Numbered from the stretch's first letter, positions 35,107 through 45,040 are shown. The stretch: DNA of 64,000 bases from an uncultured Sphingomonas sp. (GCF_913062585.1 NZ_CAJXWX010000010.1:1-64000); one strand, 5' to 3'. Numbers and translations: made by a program. Notes: generated by a model not told the origin, from the letters alone.

Positions 35107-38061
35107 TTACCGATCACGGCCATACCATTCATCCCGCCGCATCAGTTGGTCATATTCCGCATAGGGCGCATATTCGGGCACCAGCTTGGCAGTGAACGGC
35201 GCATCGCCGGTCAGCCATTGCCCTGCCGCATCCGCAAAGTTTGCCGCCGCAATGGACACGAACTCGTCGGTGCGGATCCGCTCGCGCTTCCCATCGGGGT
35301 CGACCGGCGTGGCGATATAGCCCAGCCCCTCGCGTCCGCGTCCCAGCGACCAATATTCGAAACCGCCCGCCTTGCCGGACACCCCCTCGAACCCGCCGCG
35401 CTCGGCGATCAGGCCGAGGAGACCCAGCTGCAAGCTGAAGCCCTCGCGCACCGCCGTCGTGGAGGGCGGCTTGCCGGTCTTATAGTCGATCACCACCAGC
35501 GCGCCGTCCGGCGCCTTGTCGATCCGGTCGAACCGGCCGCTCAGCGTCACGCCCGCCAGCTTGGCCTCGCCCTTGCCTTCCGCGCTCAGGACATGGCGGC
35601 CCTCCCCGGCCTTGACCGCGACCTCGGCGGCGATCCAGTCGATCGCCTCGATCAAACGGGGCTGCCACAGCGCGCGCATCATCGGATGGGTATTCTGGTC
35701 GCGCAGCATCGCCAGCGCACGGGGGCGCAGCGCATCGACGGCGCAGCGATCCTCCTTCCACCACATCTCCAGTATGTCGTGGACGGCGGTGCCGCGCCAG
35801 GCGGCGCTGGGGTCCGCATCGACCGGGTCGAGCGGCGAAAGGCGCAGCACGCGGCGGGCATAGAAGGCGTAAGGATCGGCCTTCAGCCGGTCGACTTCCG
35901 TCACCGAGATCGCAGTGGGGCGCAGGGCGGCGGGGGGCTTGGGCGCGGGTCGGTCAGCCGGAATATAGTCCTCCGGCTTATCCAGTTCGACCGCCCAGGC
36001 CGCGAGACTGGGATGCGCCTCGAACCGCTCGCCCGCCATCGCCTGAAGCCGCAACCAGAAGCGCGACGCCAGGGTCGGCCCGCTCGCATCGCGGCGTGCT
36101 CGGGTCAGGATCGCGCGCGGCGCGCCCATCGCCTGCGCCAGATCATGCGCGGCGATGCCGATCCGCTGCTCCAGCCCCACCAGCCCCAGCAAGGAACGGA
36201 TGCGAGGTGCCAGCCAGGGGTCAGGCGCGGGCCGCCCCGGCCAGACGCCTTCGTTCAAGCCGCCCGCGATCATCAGGTCGGCGGTCTGGAGACGCGCTTC
36301 GATCGGGCCGTAAATGGCGAGGCGGGGATGCTGGCCTTCGCGCGGGATGGCGCGGATGGCGATCTCGTCGAACAGGCTGCGCATCAGCGCGGGCAACTCG
36401 GCCGGGTCGACGCGGGCGGGACCGTGATCGGCCTCTTCCTCATAACCCGCCAGGAATTCCGCCGCCGCGCGCCCCTGCGGCCCGGTCCATAGCGCATCGC
36501 CGCACAGTGTCTGCCCGCATTCGCGCAGACAGGCGAGCAGGCCCCGCAAACTCTGCGGCCCGTCGCCAAAGGTCCGCCCCACCGCCTCCAGCATCGGCGC
36601 GGCCTTGGCCCAGAAGGCCGACGCGGTCGGCTTGTCGGCGAGATGCGCGGCGATTCCGTCCAGCCCCGGCGCCGGACGCGGCCCCCGCAGCGCCCGGTCG
36701 AGCGCGCGAACCCCGTCGAGCCATTCCACCCGCTCCATCTCGCCCCGGATCAGCGGATGCTTGAGCAGCGCAAGCAGCGGCAACGGCGCGAAATGCTGCG
36801 CCGCCGCCTCGGCCAGTTGGAGGAGGAAGGTGCCGGGCAACAGGATCGACAGCGGCCGTCCCGCCGTGTCGTCGATCAGGATATTCCAGCGCCGACAATG
36901 CGCCGCCACTCGCCGCGCCAGCGCGCGGTCGGGGGTGACGAGCGCAGCGGTGCGGCCCGGCTCCTCGATCGCCTCGCGCAGCGCCAGCGCGATGGCCTGC
37001 GCCTCTTCGGCGGGTGTGGCGAGTTCGAGGGTCGAGACGCCCGACAGCCGCCGGTCCTCGGCGGGCAGGTCGGTCCATTTGCCAGTGAAGTCGGCGGGCG
37101 CCATGGCATTGGCGATCGCCCGCCCGCGCGCCGCGCCCGCATCATAATCGCCGCCGCCGCGCCACACCGTCACCTCGTCGCGACCGACGCCCATACGGTC
37201 GAGCAACAGCTTCAGTGCATATTGGGGATGGGTCTCGATCGCGCGACGAGTGCGGCCCGTATCCGGATCGGGCTTATGGGGGCCGAGCGCGTCCCATTCC
37301 GCGTCCGGCATGGTCAGGTCCAGCCCGGCGAACACCACCGAGCCGCCCGGCATCTCCGACACGCAGCGCAGCAGCCGCGCGACCGCGGGCGCGGTATCGG
37401 TGACGCCCGCCGCGCAGACGAACCCGGCGGGCTGCGCCTGGGCCCAGCGCTTCGCGGTCCGGTCGAGCAGCAGGGTACGCCGCTTCGCCGCGTCGATCCG
37501 CCCCATCCGCGCCAGCACGGCGGGCCAGCGGTCGAGCACGACCGAGAAGGTCGCCAGCGCCGACTGCCAATGCTCGGTCAGGTCCGGCCCCAGGTCGAGT
37601 GCGGCGAGTGCGGCCGGATCGACCTCCTCGACCAGCATCTGGTCGAGCGTGCGGGCGAGGTCGCCCGCCAACCGCACCGCTTCGGCCGCCGTCACCGGCT
37701 GTCCGGCGCGCTGTCGTTCCTGCTCGACCAGCCGCGCCAGGATCATCCGGCGCGCCGACGGCGCGATGGCGGGCGGCGGGGGCGCGTCGGCATCGGCGGG
37801 ATCGAGCGCGGAACCCGCCGCCTCGCCCAGTTCGGGATCGCCCAGCGCCACCATACGCGGCAGGATCAGGCCGCCGCCGCTCGCGCGCACAAAGGCCTCG
37901 GTCACCGCACGGACACCGCGATTGGTCGGCAGCAGGATCATCCCCTGCGCCAGCGTCAGCGGATCGCCGCCAGCGCGCCGCATCAGCCCGGCGACCAGCG
38001 CATCGGCGAAACCGCGATGCGCCGGGATGGTGTGCAGTCGGGGCCGACGCAGCTCAGCCAT
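35107..38061 (-). CDS. addB: double-strand break repair protein AddB
   Basis: Second subunit (984 residues) of AddAB. It has a helicase-like but inactive N-terminal region typical of alphaproteobacterial AddB (ILLPTNRGVRAVTEAF in place of a good Walker A), then EARLQTADLMIAGGLNEGVWPG, and a C-terminal PD-(D/E)xK nuclease with LVVIDYKTGKPP. The start overlaps the end of murU by eight bases, so addBA is transcribed with the cell-wall recycling genes. Confidence 0.93.
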   Translation of the reverse strand: MAELRRPRLHTIPAHRGFADALVAGLMRRAGGDPLTLAQGMILLPTNRGVRAVTEAFVRASGGGLILPRMVALGDPELGEAAGSALDPADADAPPPPAIAPSARRMILARLVEQERQRAGQPVTAAEAVRLAGDLARTLDQMLVEEVDPAALAALDLGPDLTEHWQSALATFSVVLDRWPAVLARMGRIDAAKRRTLLLDRTAKRWAQAQPAGFVCAAGVTDTAPAVARLLRCVSEMPGGSVVFAGLDLTMPDAEWDALGPHKPDPDTGRTRRAIETHPQYALKLLLDRMGVGRDEVTVWRGGGDYDAGAARGRAIANAMAPADFTGKWTDLPAEDRRLSGVSTLELATPAEEAQAIALALREAIEEPGRTAALVTPDRALARRVAAHCRRWNILIDDTAGRPLSILLPGTFLLQLAEAAAQHFAPLPLLALLKHPLIRGEMERVEWLDGVRALDRALRGPRPAPGLDGIAAHLADKPTASAFWAKAAPMLEAVGRTFGDGPQSLRGLLACLRECGQTLCGDALWTGPQGRAAAEFLAGYEEEADHGPARVDPAELPALMRSLFDEIAIRAIPREGQHPRLAIYGPIEARLQTADLMIAGGLNEGVWPGRPAPDPWLAPRIRSLLGLVGLEQRIGIAAHDLAQAMGAPRAILTRARRDASGPTLASRFWLRLQAMAGERFEAHPSLAAWAVELDKPEDYIPADRPAPKPPAALRPTAISVTEVDRLKADPYAFYARRVLRLSPLDPVDADPSAAWRGTAVHDILEMWWKEDRCAVDALRPRALAMLRDQNTHPMMRALWQPRLIEAIDWIAAEVAVKAGEGRHVLSAEGKGEAKLAGVTLSGRFDRIDKAPDGALVVIDYKTGKPPSTTAVREGFSLQLGLLGLIAERGGFEGVSGKAGGFEYWSLGRGREGLGYIATPVDPDGKRERIRTDEFVSIAAANFADAAGQWLTGDAPFTAKLVPEYAPYAEYDQLMRRDEWYGRDR

Positions 38062-38809
38062 CCGCGAGGATCAGCTCCGTCTGCGGAATGGCGCGCGGCG
38101 TGCCGACGTCGAACCACAGGCCCTGGTGCACCTGGCCATAAGCGCGTCCCGCTTGGATCGCACGGTCCCAGAACAGGTTGGTCGAAAAGGCACCCTCGGG
38201 CGCATCGGCGATCAGGCGCGGATGCAATATCTGGATGCCGGTATAGGAAAAGGGCGCGACTCGGCCGCGCTGACGCCGGGCGGTGATCCGTCCATCGGGG
38301 CCGAGATGGAAATCCCCCCGCCCCTGATGGTTATGCGCACGCGCCAGCGGCACCATCAGCAGCAGCGCATCCATGACGCCCGCGTCCCAGCGCGAGGCGA
38401 GCAGGCGGATCGCATCGACCGGGCCGTCGATCCACAGATTGTCGCTGTTCACCACCAGGATCGGATCGTCGCCCAGCAAGGGCTTGGCCTTCACCAGACC
38501 ACCGCCGGTTTCCAGCAGCTGGTCCCGCTCGTCGGAGATGATGACCTCGATCCCCGGAAAGCGGTCCTTCAAATGCGCTTCCAGCTGGTCGGCGAGATAA
38601 TGGACATTCACCACCGCCCGCTCGACGCCCGCCGCGACCAGCCGGTCGAAGACATGGTCGATCAGCGGCTTGCCCGCCACCGATACCAGCGGCTTGGGGC
38701 GCGTCGCGGTCAGCGGGCGCATCCGCTTGCCGATGCCCGCCGCCATCACCATCGCGGTGCGCGGGACCTGGCCCGAGGGGGTCGGGCGGAGCGAGAGCTG
38801 GCGGGTCAT
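38054..38809 (-). CDS. murU: N-acetylmuramate-1-phosphate uridylyltransferase
   Basis: A 251-residue nucleotidyltransferase forming UDP-MurNAc in the peptidoglycan-recycling bypass that confers intrinsic fosfomycin tolerance in bacteria carrying it. Signature AAGIGKRMRPLT...KPL near the N-terminus, DERDQLLETGGG, and the metal-site region VVNSDNLW. Its ATG overlaps the stop of the AmgK-like kinase (ATGA), the pairing that separates it from other sugar nucleotidyltransferases. Confidence 0.88.
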   Translation of the reverse strand: MTRQLSLRPTPSGQVPRTAMVMAAGIGKRMRPLTATRPKPLVSVAGKPLIDHVFDRLVAAGVERAVVNVHYLADQLEAHLKDRFPGIEVIISDERDQLLETGGGLVKAKPLLGDDPILVVNSDNLWIDGPVDAIRLLASRWDAGVMDALLLMVPLARAHNHQGRGDFHLGPDGRITARRQRGRVAPFSYTGIQILHPRLIADAPEGAFSTNLFWDRAIQAGRAYGQVHQGLWFDVGTPRAIPQTELILADG

Positions 38810-39774
38810 CGAGACAGCACCTTCGGATCGCCGCGCAGTTCGGGCGGCACATTGTCGTCGAACCAGGCCGCGACCGGCGCCAGCACCGGCTGCGACAGGT
38901 CGCGCTCCAGATAGGCCCAGACGCGCGGACAGAGCGCAGCGTAACGCGGCTTGCCGTCGCGCTTCCACAGCCGGGTGAAGATGCCCAGGATCTTCGCGTT
39001 CCGCTGCGCGCCCAGCACATGATAGGCGTTCAGGAAGGCGTCGCCCTCGCCCGTCGCGGCCAGATAGCGCGCCAGCATCGCCTGCTCGATCGAGGGCTCG
39101 ACATCGCGCCGCGCGTCCTGAAGCAGCGAGACGAGGTCATAGGCGGCGTGCCCCGCCAGCGCATCCTGGAAGTCGAGCAGGCCGAGCGTCCGCATCGGCC
39201 CGACCAGCATCAGATTCTCGACATGATAGTCCCGCAGCACGGTGACGGGATTGTCGGCGATGGCATGGGCGAACACCCGGTCCCAAGCGGCGCGATAGCC
39301 CTCGACATCGACGTCCAGTCCGACGGCGGGCGTGTACCATTCGGGGAACAGCCCGGCCTCGCGATGGAGGACGGCGGCGTCATAGGGGGCCAGGCCCTCG
39401 GGCGCATGGCCACGCAGGGCCGCCAGCAGGTCGACCGCGTCGCCATAGAGCTTCGCCGTCGCATCGGGATCGGCCTCGATCGCCTCGCGCATCCGGTCGT
39501 CGCCGAAATCCTCGATCAGGACCAGCCCGCGCACCTCGTCCGCGCCCAGGATGGCGGGCGCGGCAAAGCCCCGGCCGACCAGCCAGCGCGCGATCGCGAT
39601 GAAGGGACGCGGGTCCTCATGCGGCGGCGGCGCATCCATCAGGACGGCGCTGCGCCCCCGAAGCGTCACCCGGAAATAGCGGCGGAACGAAGCATCACCG
39701 GCAAGCGGGGCGATCACCGCCCCCTCCCATCCCAGCGTCGTCAGAAAGGCGGCGGCATCCGCCGGCGGGGTCAT
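38806..39774 (-). CDS. amgK: anomeric MurNAc/GlcNAc kinase AmgK
   Basis: A phosphotransferase of the aminoglycoside-kinase fold that phosphorylates MurNAc at C1, feeding MurU. Visible motifs are ASFRRYFRVTL in the nucleotide loop, VLIEDFGDDRM hinge, the catalytic loop VLRDYHVENLM and the metal aspartate LLDFQDALAG. ATG 39774 is chosen because it overlaps the tsaE stop by four bases; ATG 39783 is also in frame. About 322 residues, normal for the family. Confidence 0.9.
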   Translation of the reverse strand: MTPPADAAAFLTTLGWEGAVIAPLAGDASFRRYFRVTLRGRSAVLMDAPPPHEDPRPFIAIARWLVGRGFAAPAILGADEVRGLVLIEDFGDDRMREAIEADPDATAKLYGDAVDLLAALRGHAPEGLAPYDAAVLHREAGLFPEWYTPAVGLDVDVEGYRAAWDRVFAHAIADNPVTVLRDYHVENLMLVGPMRTLGLLDFQDALAGHAAYDLVSLLQDARRDVEPSIEQAMLARYLAATGEGDAFLNAYHVLGAQRNAKILGIFTRLWKRDGKPRYAALCPRVWAYLERDLSQPVLAPVAAWFDDNVPPELRGDPKVLSR

Positions 39775-40217
39775 ATCGGCCATCGGCCTTCCCAGCCCGA
39801 GGGCACCTGCGCTGTCAAGATACGTCCGCCGTCCGGATCCATCTCCAGGGTCAACGCCAGCGCCTGGGGCCAGGCCCCCGCACCCGCCCGGTCGGGCCAT
39901 TCGACGATCAACGCGGAGTCCCACAAGGCCTCGTCCAGGCCGAGTTCGTCCATCTGCTCGGGCCCGTCGAGCCGGTAGAGATCGACATGCAGCACCGGGA
40001 TCGCCGTCTCGGGCGGGGCATAGGGCTGGACGATCGCGAAGCTGGGGGACGGCGCTTCGCCGGGCAGGCCGAGTGCGGCGAGCAGCCCGCGTGCCAGGCT
40101 CGTTTTCCCTGCGCCCAGCGTGCCGGTCAGCGTCACCACGTCGCCCGGTCGGACATACGCGGCCAGGCGGCGGCCGAATTCCTCGGTGGCGGCGGCATCG
40201 GCCAGCCGGATCGTCAT
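39771..40217 (-). CDS. tsaE: tRNA threonylcarbamoyladenosine biosynthesis ATPase TsaE
   Basis: A 148-residue P-loop protein needed with TsaB/D for t6A formation on tRNA. Walker A GTLGAGKTSLARGLL near residue 32, then SPSFAIVQPY, HVDLYRLDGPEQMDELG and LIVEWPDRA, all conserved in TsaE/YjeE. It overlaps divL by four bases upstream and amgK by four downstream. Confidence 0.95.
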   Translation of the reverse strand: MTIRLADAAATEEFGRRLAAYVRPGDVVTLTGTLGAGKTSLARGLLAALGLPGEAPSPSFAIVQPYAPPETAIPVLHVDLYRLDGPEQMDELGLDEALWDSALIVEWPDRAGAGAWPQALALTLEMDPDGGRILTAQVPSGWEGRWPI

Positions 40218-42601
40218 GACTTGTCCTTTTCCGCGACGCGCCGAGGCAGTTCGACCGTCACCAGCGTCCCCGCGCCCGGTTCGGACAATAGGGTGACAGT
40301 GCCGCCATGCGCCTCGACAAATTGTTTGGCCAGCGGCAACCCCAGGCCGAGCGCCCGCTCGCCGGTCGCCATGATCCCCGGCTCGGCGAACCGGTCGAAG
40401 GCGCGGGCGACCGCCTGTTCGTCCATGCCCTGCCCGTCATCGGACACGATGATCCGCGCCCGTGCCGAATCGCCGTCCGCATGGAGCAGGATACGCCCGC
40501 CCTCCGGCGTCTGTTCGACCGCGTGGCGCAGCAGATGCTCGATCACTTCCTGCAAGCGGCGACGGTCGCCGGTGACGCGGCCCAGCGAACGCTGGATCTC
40601 GACCGCGAAGTCGAGCTTGCGCCGTCCCGCGATCGGCCGGATCGTATCCGCCGCCGCGCGCGCGACACGCGCGAGTTCGACATCCTCACGCGCGATTTCC
40701 GCGTCCACCTGGCTCCGGGTCAGGTCGAGCACATCGTCGACCAGCAGCCCCAGCCGCTCGGTCGATTCGAGGATCGCTTCGACATAGCCGGTCGCGGTGT
40801 CGGGCAGCGGCCCGGCAAAGCCGCCATGCAGCATCTCGGCAAAGCCGCTGATCGAGGTCAGCGGGGTGCGCAGCTCATAGCTCATATTGGCGACGAAGGC
40901 GGTCTTGACCTTGTCCGCCGCCTCCAGCGCATCGGCGCGGTCGCGCAGCGCCTGCTCGGCCCGCCGGCTGTCGGTGATGTCGAGCAGGGTGAACAGCGCA
41001 TTGCCATCGGGCAGCGGCACGCCCGCAAATTCGAAATGGCGCCCATCGGCAAAGGCCACACGCCCACCGCGCTGTTGCCGTTCCAGCGTGGCGGAGCGGA
41101 CCAGGTCGACGATCAGGCCCGACCGCCCCGGCGTCGCGAGCTTTCCGGCGATCCGCTCGGCGAACGCGTCGACGCGCGGATGGCTGGACAGGAACTCCTC
41201 CTCCAGCCCCCAGAGCGCCCGGAAACGGTTGTTCCACAACTGCAGCCGGCCGTCGGCGGCGAAGACGCCCAGCGCCTCGAACAGATTGTCGAAGGTGGCG
41301 GTGCGGACCCGCAGCAGCGTGTCGCGCGCGGAGGCGAGTTGCACCTCCTCGGTCCGATCCTCGAAGATCAGCAGCAGCCCGCCGTCGGGCAAGGGCTGCG
41401 CCACGACGCGCAGGTGCGTGCCGCCGGGCAGATGCCATGCCTCCTCGATGCCGCCGCCCGCCTGGCGGAACCACTCGATCCGCTCGGCCTTCCAGCCGGG
41501 GAAGTCGCGGACCTCCGGGCTGCGATTGGCTTCGCGCATCCGCTCCAGGATACGGTCGAATTCGGGGTGATCGGCCAGCCATTCGGTGCGCATCGCGAAC
41601 ATGCGCCGGAACGGCTGGTTGCAGAAGACGAGCCCGCGATCGGGGCCGAAATGGGCGACCGCCGCCGACAGCCGGTCGAGCATCGCGCGCTGCGCCTCGG
41701 CAAAGCGCTTGGCGCCTGCGCGCGACTGTTCCAGATCCTCGATATCGACCGCGAAGCCCGCAATGCCCCCCGTCGGCAAAGGCACGTCATAGATGCGCAG
41801 CGCCCGCCGCGCGCCGTCGATGGTGGCGGGCAGCACCTGCTCGTGCGGGCGTCCCTGATCGCGCGCCGCCGCCGCGCCCGCCAGCGGCCCGCCGCGCCCC
41901 GATCCCTCGACCAGTTCCAGTCCGCGCCCGACCACGTCCGACGCATCGCGCCCCTCGACCGCCTCGACATAGGCGGTGTTGACCATGGCGAGGCGCAGAT
42001 CGGCGCCGCGATACCACATGGGCAAAGGCGCGGCCTCGATCAGGCCGGTCAGCGCCTGGAACGCATCGCTCAGCCGCCGCGCCTCGGCATCCAGCCGGGT
42101 GATCTCGTCCTGCGCCTCGGTCATGTCGAAGACCCAGATCACGACCTCGCCCGCCGCGCCCTGATCGGCGGGGGCCCGTGCGCCGTCGAACAACAGGGTC
42201 CGTGGCGAACCCTGGGGCCGGACGATCCGGCGGAAGCGGCGTCCGGTCTTCTGCGCGGCGTTGAGATCGGCGGCCAGCAACGCGCTATCCTCCGCGCCCA
42301 GCCCCGCATCGTCGCTCGACAATTCCTCCAGGAAACGCGCCGCGTCGACCAGCCCCAGCCAGTCGGCGAGGCGAGCGGGCATATCCACCCGGCCATCGGT
42401 GCGGATCACCATGGCCTGCGCCGGGCCGGCCCGCAGCAGCGCGTCGAGCCGATCGCGCTCCGATCGCACGGACGAGGCGTCCGCACGCGCCCGAATACCC
42501 AGGAACAGCAACACCATGCCCAGGACGATCAGGCCACACGCGCCTGCGCCCAGCAGAACCGCCTCGACGCTACCGATCGTGATCGTCCGGGACAGGATCA
42601 T
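40214..42601 (-). CDS. divL: DivL-type PAS sensor kinase with tyrosine in the H-box
   Basis: A 795-residue membrane protein. One N-terminal transmembrane helix (12-35) is followed by several PAS-like domains (about 50-160, 185-290, 310-420, 435-545) and a histidine-kinase core. The dimerisation box reads NMSYELRTPLTS: the phosphoacceptor position is Tyr575 (codon 40877-40879) instead of His. The ATPase keeps DDGQGMD and GLGLPLAKQF. In Caulobacter DivL has the same substitution and acts as an allosteric partner of CckA and DivK in cell-cycle control rather than as an ordinary kinase. Length, PAS number, single helix and Tyr support orthology. Confidence 0.87.
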   Translation of the reverse strand: MILSRTITIGSVEAVLLGAGACGLIVLGMVLLFLGIRARADASSVRSERDRLDALLRAGPAQAMVIRTDGRVDMPARLADWLGLVDAARFLEELSSDDAGLGAEDSALLAADLNAAQKTGRRFRRIVRPQGSPRTLLFDGARAPADQGAAGEVVIWVFDMTEAQDEITRLDAEARRLSDAFQALTGLIEAAPLPMWYRGADLRLAMVNTAYVEAVEGRDASDVVGRGLELVEGSGRGGPLAGAAAARDQGRPHEQVLPATIDGARRALRIYDVPLPTGGIAGFAVDIEDLEQSRAGAKRFAEAQRAMLDRLSAAVAHFGPDRGLVFCNQPFRRMFAMRTEWLADHPEFDRILERMREANRSPEVRDFPGWKAERIEWFRQAGGGIEEAWHLPGGTHLRVVAQPLPDGGLLLIFEDRTEEVQLASARDTLLRVRTATFDNLFEALGVFAADGRLQLWNNRFRALWGLEEEFLSSHPRVDAFAERIAGKLATPGRSGLIVDLVRSATLERQQRGGRVAFADGRHFEFAGVPLPDGNALFTLLDITDSRRAEQALRDRADALEAADKVKTAFVANMSYELRTPLTSISGFAEMLHGGFAGPLPDTATGYVEAILESTERLGLLVDDVLDLTRSQVDAEIAREDVELARVARAAADTIRPIAGRRKLDFAVEIQRSLGRVTGDRRRLQEVIEHLLRHAVEQTPEGGRILLHADGDSARARIIVSDDGQGMDEQAVARAFDRFAEPGIMATGERALGLGLPLAKQFVEAHGGTVTLLSEPGAGTLVTVELPRRVAEKDKS

Positions 42602-42699
42602 CGAAAAAGGTCTGGGCCAGGACGCTGCATCCGTCCATCTCTAGCGCGATCGGCAGGCGATACGCCATATCGAAGACGCCCCCACGGCGTGGTCCCACG

Positions 42700-42730
42700 A
42701 AAAAGGGGCCGCCCTTTCGGACGGCCCCTG
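42700..42730 (-). terminator. rho-independent terminator of ahcY
   Basis: Read on the minus strand: stem AGGGGCCGTCC / GGGCGGCCCCT (one mismatch) with a GAAA-type loop followed by TTTTT. Located 30 bases past the ahcY stop, separating ahcY from divL. Confidence 0.85.
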
Positions 42731-42759
42731 ATCTTCCTGGCGAATGCCGGGACGCTGGA

Positions 42760-44178
42760 TCAGTAGCGATAGTGATCCGGCTTGAACGGACCCTCGACCG
42801 GCACGCCGATATAGGCGGCCTGCTTCTCGCTCAGCTTCGACAGCTGGACGCCCAGCTTTTCGAGATGGAGCGCGGCGACCTTCTCGTCGAGGTGCTTCGG
42901 CAGCACATAGACTTCGTTCTTGTAGTTCTCGCCCTTGGTCCACAGCTCGATCTGGGCGAGCGTCTGGTTGGTGAACGAGGCCGACATCACGAAGCTGGGG
43001 TGGCCGGTCGCGCAGCCCAGGTTCACCAGGCGGCCCTTGGCCAGCACGATGATCTGCTTGCCGTCCGGGAACTCGACCAGGTCGGTGCCGGGCTTCACTT
43101 CGGTCCACTTGTAGTTCGACAGCGCCGCGATCTGGATCTCGGAGTCGAAGTGGCCGATGTTGCAGACGATCGACATCGGCTTCATCGCCTTCATGTGATC
43201 GGCGGTGATGACGTCGGCGTTGCCGGTGGCGGTGACGAAGATGTCGGCCCGCTTCACGGCCTCATCCATGGTCACGACCTCGAAGCCCTCCATCGCCGCC
43301 TGCAGCGCGCAGATCGGGTCGATTTCGGTCACGAGCACGCGTGCGCCGCCGTTGCGGAGCGACTGGGCCGAGCCCTTGCCCACGTCGCCGAAACCGGCGA
43401 CCGCGGCGACCTTGCCCGCCAGCATGACGTCGGTGGCGCGACGGATCGCGTCGACCAGCGATTCCTTGCAGCCGTACAGATTGTCGAACTTCGACTTGGT
43501 CACCGAGTCGTTGACGTTGATCGCGGGGAAAGGCAGCTCGCCCTTCTTCGCGATCTCGTACAAGCGGTGAACGCCGGTGGTCGTCTCTTCCGACACGCCC
43601 TTCAGGTTCTTGACGGTCTGGGTCAGATAGCCCGGCTTCTTGGCGATGAATGCCTTGACCGAACGCTGGAACTCGACCTCTTCCTCATTCTCCGGCTCGC
43701 CGAAGGTCTGACCGGCTTCCAGCTTGGCGCCCCACAGCGCGAACATGGTCGCGTCGCCGCCATCGTCCAGGATGATGTTGGCGGTGGTGCCGTCACCGGC
43801 CTTGTCCCAGTCGAAGATGTCGCCGACATAGTCCCAATATTCGGCCAGCGTCTCGCCCTTCACGGCGAAGACGGGGATGCCCGCAGCGGCGATCGCGGCG
43901 GCGGCATGGTCCTGGGTCGAGAAGATGTTGCAGGTGGCCCAGCGCACATCGGCGCCCAGCGCGGTCAGCGTCTCGATCAGCACGGCGGTCTGGATCGTCA
44001 TGTGCAGCGAGCCGGTGATGCGCGCGCCCTTGAGCGGCTGCGCCGCGCCGAATTCCTGACGCAGGGCCATGAGGCCGGGCATCTCGGTCTCGGCGATCTT
44101 GATCTCGGCGCGGCCGAAATCAGCCAGGCTGATGTCCTTGATGACGTAATCGTTCTTGGTGGCGGCAGTCGTGGACAC
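42760..44178 (-). CDS. ahcY: adenosylhomocysteinase
   Basis: Hydrolyses S-adenosylhomocysteine to adenosine and homocysteine, keeping methyltransferases free of product inhibition. The 472-residue enzyme starts at GTG 44178 behind GGAG. It has [15 protein letters not shown], the [14 protein letters not shown] block, the bacterial insert, the catalytic-region [20 protein letters not shown] motif [10 protein letters not shown] and the C-terminal FKPDHYRY tail with the lysine/tyrosine that contact NAD. A 20-bp palindrome lies about 95 bases upstream. Confidence 0.97.
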   Translation of the reverse strand: MSTTAATKNDYVIKDISLADFGRAEIKIAETEMPGLMALRQEFGAAQPLKGARITGSLHMTIQTAVLIETLTALGADVRWATCNIFSTQDHAAAAIAAAGIPVFAVKGETLAEYWDYVGDIFDWDKAGDGTTANIILDDGGDATMFALWGAKLEAGQTFGEPENEEEVEFQRSVKAFIAKKPGYLTQTVKNLKGVSEETTTGVHRLYEIAKKGELPFPAINVNDSVTKSKFDNLYGCKESLVDAIRRATDVMLAGKVAAVAGFGDVGKGSAQSLRNGGARVLVTEIDPICALQAAMEGFEVVTMDEAVKRADIFVTATGNADVITADHMKAMKPMSIVCNIGHFDSEIQIAALSNYKWTEVKPGTDLVEFPDGKQIIVLAKGRLVNLGCATGHPSFVMSASFTNQTLAQIELWTKGENYKNEVYVLPKHLDEKVAALHLEKLGVQLSKLSEKQAAYIGVPVEGPFKPDHYRY

Positions 44179-44272
44179 GACGAAACTCCGTGCAAAATGG
44201 GGCCGACCAAGACGTGGCGCGCACGCCGATCGGCACGGCGCCCGCCTTAGCGGCGATCGCCTTAGGGATCAA

Positions 44273-44292
44273 ATATAAAGATATCTTTATAT
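44273..44292. promoter_or_regulatory. 20-bp perfect palindrome, candidate operator of ahcY
   Basis: ATATAAAGATATCTTTATAT is a perfect inverted repeat in a strikingly AT-rich island 95-114 bases before the ahcY start. Its length and symmetry fit a dimeric repressor site. ArsR-type SAH sensors (SahR) are known to control ahcY in other proteobacteria; that this is such a site is inference. Confidence 0.6.
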
Positions 44293-44330
44293 GCTTGAGT
44301 GTTCGTTGGCAGGAGGCATGAGTGCATCCC

Positions 44331-44450
44331 ATTCCTCCCCTTGCAGGGGAGGTGGCAGGCCGAAGGCCTGACGGAGGGGTATCGCGCTATCGAAAGGGGG
44401 ACACCCCTCCACCAGCTTCGCTGGTTCCCCTCCCCTTGCAGGGGAGGAAT
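44331..44450. repeat. family A hairpin repeat
   Basis: Left arm CTCCCCTTGCAGGGGAGG with a short GGCAGGCCGAAGGCCTG hairpin, right arm ACCCCTCCACCAGCTTCGCT followed by CTCCCCTTGCAGGGGAGG. Near-identical outer arms make the whole block a large imperfect palindrome between ahcY and yqgE. Confidence 0.75.
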
Positions 44451-44476
44451 TTTCGCGGTGCCCACCAGTCATCGGC

Positions 44477-45040
44477 TCAGGCCGTGCCGCCGCCCGTCAC
44501 CAGCAGGCGGGGGTCGATGCCCGCCGTGCCGAATGCGGACTGCCAGCGATCCTCGGCCGCCACATCGTACAGCACGTCGCGCTTGCCGCCGACCGTGAAC
44601 CAGCAGCCCGGCTCGCGCAGTTCCTCCTCCAGCTGGCCCGCATCCCATCCGGCATAGCCCAGCGCGACGACCCAACGCGCCGGCCCCTGCCCCTCGGCAA
44701 TGGCGCGCAGCACGTCGACGGTGCTCGACAACACCCATCGACCGCCGACATCGACGCTGTCGCGCCCCTGCCAGTCATGGCTGTGGAGGACGAAGCCGCG
44801 ACGCGGTTCGACCGGGCCGCCATAATGGACCGGTGCGTCGGGCGCGTCGCCATGCGCGATCTCGAACTGGTCTAGCAGCGTGTGAAAGCCGATGCCGTCG
44901 ATCGTCGCGCCGAGCCCGATGCCGAGCGCCCCGCCCTCGTCATGCGCGCACATGGCGATGACCGCGTGGTCGAACCGGGGGTCGGCCATGCCCGGCATGG
45001 CGAGCAGGAATTGGCCGGAAAGATAGGTCAGTTGATGCAC
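44477..45040 (-). CDS. yqgE: YqgE/AlgH family protein (UPF0301)
   Basis: A 187-residue protein with the family blocks LSGQFLLAMPGMADPRFDHAVI, CAHDEGGALGIGLG, VHYGGPVEPRRGFVLHS and ALGYAGWDAGQLEEEL. The GTG at 45040 (VHQLTYLSG) is the natural start by alignment with the family. AlgH was named as a regulator of alginate genes in Pseudomonas, but its molecular role is not known. Transcribed alone towards the family A repeat. Confidence 0.9.
   Translation of the reverse strand: MHQLTYLSGQFLLAMPGMADPRFDHAVIAMCAHDEGGALGIGLGATIDGIGFHTLLDQFEIAHGDAPDAPVHYGGPVEPRRGFVLHSHDWQGRDSVDVGGRWVLSSTVDVLRAIAEGQGPARWVVALGYAGWDAGQLEEELREPGCWFTVGGKRDVLYDVAAEDRWQSAFGTAGIDPRLLVTGGGTA

Noticed and set aside
42772..44250. 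Long plus-strand frame opposite ahcY
   Set aside because: Antisense shadow; ahcY is unambiguous and the opposing product shows no recognisable domain.
44179..44330. SAH or SAM riboswitch upstream of ahcY
   Set aside because: I could not build the conserved core of either class; the 20-bp palindrome is a simpler explanation for regulation.
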